Shown here piece after piece: positions 63,422 to 64,000 of a DNA stretch of 64,000 nucleotides. Where the stretch lies: assembly GCF_900163815.1 (NCBI RefSeq), contig NZ_FUKO01000019.1, positions 62,001 through 126,000 of the forward strand. Direction: 5' to 3'. The notes beneath the pieces were generated by a model, which was given only the letters and a program-made list of their open reading frames with translations, ran no database searches and was not told the origin of the DNA. A program made the position numbers and the translations under genes. The stretch's first letter is position 1, and each line of letters opens with the position of its first letter. The stretch is from Microbacterium esteraromaticum (GTDB lineage: Bacteria > Actinomycetota > Actinomycetes > Actinomycetales > Microbacteriaceae).

Positions 63422-64000
63422 CTACTCCTTCGACACCAGGGTGAGCACGTCGTACGTCGCCACGATCTCATCGTTCTGGTTGTGAATCACGGCATCCCAC
63501 CGCACTTCGCCGTATTCATCGGTCTCGCGCGGCGTGATCTGCTTCGCAGTGAGATCGACGCGGATGCTGTCGCCGGGCGACACGGGCGTGATGAACCGCA
63601 GGTTCTCGAGCCCGTAGTTCGCGAGCACGGGGCCAGGCTCCGGATCGACGAACAGCCCCGCCGCCCACGACACGAGCAGGTAGCCGTGCGCGACTCGTCC
63701 GGGGAAGAACGGGTTCGCTGCGGCAGCATCCTCATCCATATGCGCGTAAAAAGTGTCGCCGGTGAATTGCGCAAACGTCTCGATGTCGTCCAGCGTCACT
63801 TCGCGGGTCGCCGAAGCCAGCTGGTCGCCGATTCGCAGCTCGGACAGCGACTTGCGGAACGGATGCTGATCATCGGAGTTCGTCGACGCGCCGGCGTGCC
63901 AGATTCCGGTCAACGCTGTCAGCATCTCGGGCGAGCCCTGCAGTGCGGTGCGCTGCATGTGATGCAGCACGGCGCGGATGCCGCCGAGCTCTTCCCCACC
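63422..64000 (-). CDS. paaZ: PaaZ, C-terminal part (enoyl-CoA hydratase domain), continues beyond the window
   Basis: Open to the window edge with no start; the first visible residues GGEELGGIRAVLHHMQRTAL are the end of the aldehyde dehydrogenase half, then QGSPEMLTALTGIWHAGAS and the R-specific MaoC-type hydratase (FAQFTGDTFYAHMDEDAAAA, GRVAHGYLLVSWAAGLFVDP). Full-length PaaZ is about 680 residues and opens the oxepin-CoA ring. It encodes the step after PaaABCE and PaaG. Confidence 0.92.
   Translation of the reverse strand, partial: GGEELGGIRAVLHHMQRTALQGSPEMLTALTGIWHAGASTNSDDQHPFRKSLSELRIGDQLASATREVTLDDIETFAQFTGDTFYAHMDEDAAAANPFFPGRVAHGYLLVSWAAGLFVDPEPGPVLANYGLENLRFITPVSPGDSIRVDLTAKQITPRETDEYGEVRWDAVIHNQNDEIVATYDVLTLVSKE

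Overview
The window looks like chromosomal DNA of a high-GC actinobacterium, most likely Microbacteriaceae (Microbacterium-like). Pointers are very dense short operons with ATGA-type start/stop overlaps, frequent GTG starts, a DUF222/HNH protein, a monomeric NADP isocitrate dehydrogenase, a homoprotocatechuate ring-cleavage enzyme resembling that of Brevibacterium, and strong enrichment of the words GGATGC/GCATCC in native genes. The genus is an inference; no rRNA gene is present.

Layout. 1-2.0 kb: alkylation-repair pair (Ada/AraC/AlkA fusion, then Ogt). 2.0-6.9 kb: a 4.9-kb mobile unit bounded by ISL3-type ends and an exact 8-bp target duplication (GTTAAAGC). It landed in a 15-bp tandem repeat at the ogt stop codon. 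It carries a nested, apparently intact IS256-family element with its own 8-bp duplication, a divergent pair (GlxA-type regulator and ABM-fold monooxygenase), and the 3' half of a tRNA gene cut by an ISL3 copy. 7.0-12.7 kb: a heterodimeric ABC multidrug exporter preceded by a candidate leader peptide and attenuator. 12.9-22 kb: housekeeping genes (icd, L,D-transpeptidase, nagB, NUDIX, FAD oxidase) and a sigma factor fused to an anti-sigma/membrane/repeat tail. 22-24.8 kb: nagA and a GH20 hexosaminidase. 24.8-27.2 kb: glyA-folD behind a ZTP (pfl) riboswitch.

From 27.8 kb the window is largely an aromatic and amine catabolism region. The homoprotocatechuate meta-cleavage operon (FAH-RraA fusion, GntR, hpaE, hpaD, hpaH, hpaI) diverges from an MHS transporter. 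Next comes an amine oxidase - FeaR-like regulator - aldehyde dehydrogenase operon under a TetR regulator with a perfect operator, beside an amino acid/amine permease. Then follow an IclR regulator and divergent flavin monooxygenase. At 54.5-59.1 kb lies the phenylacetyl-CoA epoxidase operon paaABCDE plus a PaaG-like enzyme; paaI and the 3' end of paaZ lie at 63-64 kb. A coherent reading is arylethylamine -> arylacetaldehyde -> arylacetate -> either the PAA-CoA route or homoprotocatechuate cleavage. No hydroxylase clearly assigned as HpaB/C and no HpaF isomerase is visible here.

Between these lie a DUF222/HNH protein (46-47.5 kb), an ABC-2 transporter with a DesKR-like two-component system behind overlapping palindromes (47.6-51.1 kb), a thiamine-diphosphate enzyme, a class II amidotransferase and a phosphoribosyltransferase. 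Between paaA and paaI sit a HEPN/MNT toxin-antitoxin pair whose antitoxin has an N-terminal HTH, a RecQ-like helicase with a phosphoribosyltransferase-like tail, and a lipoprotein.
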